DNA of 64,000 nucleotides. Source: Phoebastria nigripes (lineage: Eukaryota; Chordata; Aves; Procellariiformes; Diomedeidae). Numbering within the stretch: the first letter of the stretch is position 1; every line of letters starts with the position of its first letter. This document shows, piece by piece, positions 59,681-64,000 of the stretch. The notes under the pieces were generated by a model. The model had not been told where the DNA came from, did not search any database, and saw nothing but the letters and a program-made list of their open reading frames with translations. The stretch covers positions 148,741-212,740 of the forward strand of contig JAYKAV010003085.1 of assembly GCA_035582835.1 (NCBI GenBank). Reading direction: 5' to 3'. A program made the translations under genes and the position numbers.

Positions 59681-60666
59681 ATGACATCTGTTAGGCAGAG
59701 ACAACTCCTGTTATCTCCATTAACATCAAATTAGGTAACTAAAAATAGGACTTCTGAATTGAGAAAGTGATGTCATATCTGGAAATGCTGCTTTTGTTGA
59801 CAGTTGCTGGGAGAGGCAGTATTCAGGGTGAGTGGTAGATAGTGGTTTGGAACTAGATCAAATGGGCAAGCTTTCCACTAGAGCCTGTGAACACTCTTGT
59901 TCTGCTTTATCTTTTACTCTAATCTCAGCATGCAAGTAGCTCCTTCAAAACCACTAAAGGGCTACCCTCTGTGTTCCGATCATCTCTACAAGGTAACTGT
60001 CCCTTCCAGGTCTGGATTCTGTTTCACTGCTCTCAACAGTCCTCTAACTACTCCATTGTTATGCTTGAAGGTGAAACACAGGCAATTTTGATGAGTCATT
60101 TCTACAGTTAAAACTTCAGCATCTAGGTGATATTTCAGCAACATATTTTTAAACAACCGGAAGTCAAGATTCTACAAGGAATCCTCAGATACTCAATTAT
60201 TTCTTCATTTATTTTTACAGAACATGAGTAATAAGAAACCCTAAGCAAAACAAAACAAGATCCAATGATAATAAGTTGGAGTGTCATTAAAACTGCTAAT
60301 TCTATTTGTTTAAATTCAGAAATACAAGGGAACAAATTCCCTCAGAAGTTTTCCAGTCTTTTCAATTTATGATAAACTTCTTTCCAGTTTCTCTCTATCT
60401 CAGTCTTTTATTCCCACCGTCCCCTGTCCCCTTCAAATAATGTAGGGAACAGAGAGCGATGGCTAGATTCCAGTATCAGGAGCTGGTGTCACATCTCAAC
60501 AACAAGACCAAGGTTTTTCAAGTCTAGGAAGTGTCTGAAGCATTAAAGTGGGCTTACACTTTTTAAAAATGATGATTTTACATAGTGCTATTTACTATGG
60601 GAGGACAGTCTTACCAGACTAATGCAACACTAGAAAAATTTGCCAGAGGAGCCCACTTTGCACCAA

Positions 60667-60745
60667 TTTTTTTTTTTTTTTTTAATATATATACACACAC
60701 ACACCCCCCATATATTTGAGTGTGTCTGTGTGTGTATTCTGTGTG
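60667..60745. repeat. Compound microsatellite: T17, (TA)n, (CA)n, (TG)n
   Basis: A 17-T run is followed by atatata, acacacacacac, ccccca, then tgtgtctgtgtgtgt. The CA and TG blocks are inverted complements and could pair. Confidence 0.8.
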
Positions 60746-62144
60746 AATACCATTCTTTTAAAGGCACCATTTTTATACTGTGAAGCCACCTAAAGCTGCA
60801 AGCATACCTTTTAAGGGCTTACTGCCAGAGGTCCAGCATCTCATTAGTGGCCATACTGCTGCTGAGAGCGCCTAATCCAGGTACCCCTGCTGCCCACTGC
60901 TGTATAAAGCAACACAATCTGGGAACCAGGAGCGCTCCAAGAGTCTGGTTTATTTGGGGGAGTACCAATGCCCTTAATTTTAACAACCCATCTGAGTTGG
61001 GTGGGGGTCCAGTACTTCTCAAATTTAAAGACTCTTCTAGACTAATTAACGATGCTTCTGAGTCAGCCCAGTGGCTTTCTTCACAGATGATGAAAAGGTT
61101 TTCAGGTAATGTCAGGGTGGGGTTTTTCATTTGGCAAAGAAATTGATTTTTGGCCCATTATTTTGTGCTATTTTAGAGAGTTGAAGCACCTGGTCATAAT
61201 TAAATACATAGATTTTTCCACTAGGCTGACAGTATAGATTACACCAATGACTCTTGATAGCTCAAGTGATCTGAATGAAATCATCATAAGCAGTCATGAG
61301 TAGCTATATGAACTTTTACCACAGACACAATAAAAATAAAGAATAGTATTTTTCTAGTAGTAAATAAATCACCAGGAGGCTGAAGACAGTATTGGACTTC
61401 AGTTTCCATTGGCTTCCAAAAACAAATAAATAAAAATTTATGAGTAAAGCAAAGCTGTGTTTTCCACTATAAAGCCCTCAATTTTAAAAGGAAACAAAAG
61501 AACAAAATTATGAAATAGTTCAGCAGAATTATTCAGCTGAATTATCTGTATTCCCTCTCCTTCACTTTGAAAATTTTATGAATATTGAAGAAAAGTAAAG
61601 TGAGTTTTCAAAACCAGTATCACTATAAGCCAATCTAAGAGTGACAGCTGCATTGTTCTTGCACCTCTAGGTGAAAAAGATAGACAAGCTAATTGCCTTT
61701 GAAGTTGCAGGCTTTTTTTTGTACTGGATCTCATTACTATTTGCTTCCATGACTGAGTTTTTCTCAAGTTTTGTGGCTGTATACCTCATAATATAAACAA
61801 ATTTATTCAAAATACAACTGTCTGCCAAGAGTTTTTTCTTAAGGTTCTCAACAGATAACCATAAAGAGTGACCCTGACTTTCTATTCATGATTCATACCA
61901 TTAAGGTGTCCACTGTGACATAGTTTAAAATAGTTTATTTTCCAGTTTGATCTAGTATTTAAAAGCAACAAGACTGATGAGACCTGACCTCTATTACTAT
62001 GTTTGCTTCATGCTAGTTTGTAACTTTAGACACATATACTTTTCTTTCATGTGTAATGGGAAACTGCAAAAATTAAGGGGAATATTCACACTATGCAAAG
62101 ATNAGATATAAATTGATCTCTCCAGGACTATAGTCTCTGCTTCC

Positions 62145-62255
62145 TTCTGCCTCAGTTTTGCAATCTGTAAAATGTGCAAATGGTATTTATCTAACAGCAG
62201 GGTCTGAATGATTAGTACCTTAGAGTTATGGGACTTAGGGAAAAGCACTACAGAA
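62145..62255 (+). mobile_element. Ancient MIR- or L2-like repeat (plus strand)
   Basis: ctgcctcagttttgcaatctg (62147-62167), taaaatgtgcaaatggtattta, then gggtctgaatgattagtacc, then gaaaagcacta. This matches the order of the 3' half of MIR/L2: 'cctcagtttcc.catctgtaaaatgggga.aat..tacct', '...gggt.gt.tgaggatta...', 'gtaaagcact'. Heavily decayed. Confidence 0.5.
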
Positions 62256-63087
62256 GTACAATATATGACATTTTTCCTCAATTCTGAGTAAGACAAGCGG
62301 CATGACCTGAGATAACTATTTTTATGAAACATGTTAAACGTTATCAAATAATTACTTATACAGTTGGCCTCTTAATGGGTTTTACAGTCTGGTTAAAGAA
62401 TACTGGGGACCAAACAACCAACTCATTTTGTGCTTAACTGAAACAATCGGGGGTTTATGCAAAGTGAAAAAAAGCTAACAAACAAGGATTTCAGATCTAT
62501 CACAGAAGTTTTGTTATTCCAAATGAAGAAAAAAAAAAAAAAATTGTTTCAGGTGGAATGAAGCATTTTGCTCAACTGAAAATGGTTTTGTTTAATGCCA
62601 CATTAGTTAATGCTTTTTTTAGCCTCCTTTTTAATTTGGGTCACGCTTGAACTGAAAAGTACAGCTGTGTAAAGAAAGTTGAAATGCTTCATTTAAAAAC
62701 TGTCAAAACAATATTTCTACATCTCAATTTTTTTCCTTTTTTTCCTAACTGAAAATATTCACAAAATGCCACTCAAATAATGTTCTTCCCTACCAAATAT
62801 TATTTTTAGCAGAGGTACTACACACTAATAAAGATTATTTTGGTCAGTCCAGCAGTAAGAATAACAGCGTAAATCTAAACAGAGAGGCAATATTGGTTCA
62901 GACTATCCTACTTTTACCATCTCTTCAATTCTTGAGAAGACAGTCAAGTCTTACCCTGCACTCCATATTCCATATTTCTGAATGCAGGCAGCATGTTTTC
63001 CATGATCTGTTGGCTACCATGGAAATCACCTTAAGCTCAGAGCCATTGTTTAGCACTTTTTCTTGCCAACTAGTTATATTGACTAGG

Positions 63088-64000
63088 TCATAGAATCATA
63101 GAATAGTTTGGGTTGGAAGGGACCTTTAAAGGTCATCTAGTCCAACCCCACTGCCATGGGCAGGGACATCTTCAACTAGATCAAGTTGCTCAGAGCCCCC
63201 TCCAACCTGACCTTGAATGTTTCCAGGGATGGGGCATCTACCACCTCTCTGGGAAACCCGTGCCAGTCTTTCACCACCCTCAGCATAAAAAATTTCTTCC
63301 TTATATCTAGTCTAAACCTACCCTCTTTTAGTTTAAAGCCATTACCCCTTGTCCTGTCACAACAGGCCCTGCTGAAAAACGTTTGTCCCCATCTTTCTTA
63401 TAAGCCCCCTTTAAGTACTGATAGGCTGCAATAAGGTCTCCCCGAAGCCTTCTCTCCTCCAGGCTGAACAACCCCAACTCTCTCAGCCTTTCTTCATAGG
63501 AGAGGTGTTCCATCCCCCTGATCATTTTTGTGGCCCTCCTCTGGACCCATTCCAGCAGGTCCATGTCTTCCTTGTGCTGCAGGCTCCAGAGCTGGACGCA
63601 GTACTCCAGGTGGGGTCTCACCAGAGCAGAGGGGCAGAATCACCTCCCTCGACCTGCTGGCCACGCTTCTTTTGATGCAGCCCAGGAGACGGTTGGCCTT
63701 CTGGGCTGCGAGCGCACATTGCTGGCTCATGTCCAGCTTTTCATCCACCAGTAGCCCCAAGGCCTTCTCGGCAGGGCTGCTCTCAATCCCTTCATCCCCC
63801 AGCCTGTATTGATACTGGGGGTTGCCCCAACCCAGGTGCAGGACCCTGCACTTGGCCTTGTTGAACCTCATGAGGTTCACACAGGCCCACTTCTTGAGCT
63901 TGTCCAGGTCCCTCTGGATGGCATCCTGTCCCTCAGGCATGTCGACCGCACCACTCAGCTTGGTGTCACCTGCAAACTTGCTGAGGGTGCACTCAATCCC
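63088..64000 (-). mobile_element. CR1 LINE (minus strand), cut by the right window edge
   Basis: It starts with tcatagaatcatagaatagtttgggttgg, then gggacctttaaaggtcatct and agtccaacccc, which is the complemented 3' end. It then has ORF2 C-terminal sequence up to the edge of the window. It looks like the least decayed CR1 here. Confidence 0.93.
63328..63940 (-). pseudogene. CR1 ORF2 C-terminal remnant
   Basis: On the minus strand, 63940 to about 63630 encodes [27 protein letters not shown] sequence (split here for length: [23 protein letters not shown]), then [20 protein letters not shown] and [20 protein letters not shown]. After a single frame change near 63625 it continues as [31 protein letters not shown] and [17 protein letters not shown]. 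This is the same C-terminal domain as in the other two long copies. The RT core would lie beyond the window. Confidence 0.88.

Larger units (their letters stand above)
59069..63087. other. Non-coding, no gene recognised
   Basis: Contains simple repeats (59625-59680 and 60667-60745) and a MIR-like piece (62145-62255). A GC-richer segment at 60830-61145 is open on both strands (99 and 103 codons), but I recognise neither product. Confidence 0.55.

Overview
This window looks like nuclear DNA from a bird. It holds several 3'-anchored CR1 LINE copies in both orientations, ending in the ATTCTATG octamer typical of avian CR1. It also holds endogenous retrovirus (ERV) LTRs of avian type, is otherwise AT-rich and gene-poor, and carries a few very decayed MIR-like SINEs of the kind that survive in amniote genomes. 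I found no intact protein-coding gene, no tRNA or rRNA gene and no CRISPR array. The window reads as intergenic or long-intron DNA, and I cannot name a species or a host gene.

Layout. Positions 1-4570 are a rearranged ERV. Two similar LTRs (1281-1867 and 3995-4570) both read on the minus strand, and each is followed on its left by a primer-binding site matching tRNA-Lys. The left one continues into a leader with about 48-bp tandem repeats. The ERVL-like pol fragment between the LTRs (about 2280-3968) reads on the PLUS strand and is broken by one stop and at least two frame changes, so LTRs and pol are opposed. From 8.9 to 12.4 kb there are three more LTRs related to this family: 8945-9503 (+) with a perfect 5-bp target duplication, about 9680 onward (-), and 11811-12405 (+). 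From 12.4 to 29.3 kb there is unannotatable AT-rich DNA with a MIR-like SINE, another ancient repeat and a perfect 24-bp palindrome. Positions 29355-30399 are an unrelated 1.05-kb LTR, and 41287-42757 are a 1.47-kb LTR whose promoter lies in a threefold tandem repeat. Both have matching 5-bp duplications.

CR1 copies lie at 34754-34818 (+), 38044-39795 (-), 44224-44352 (-), 48590-49669 (+) and 63088-64000 (-, cut by the window edge), with an older CR1-like piece near 45165-45400. The three long copies retain parts of the reverse transcriptase and the ORF2 C-terminus, all interrupted. From 49.7 to 63 kb the sequence is mostly unique and AT-rich, with two further MIR-like candidates and one segment (58711-59066) framed by good splice signals but with no open reading frame.

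Nothing here works together as a pathway; the recognisable content is the record of retroelement insertion and decay. The most unusual items are the opposed LTR/pol arrangement at the left end and the LTR with a triplicated promoter block. All family assignments come from recognising motifs by eye, not from database searches.
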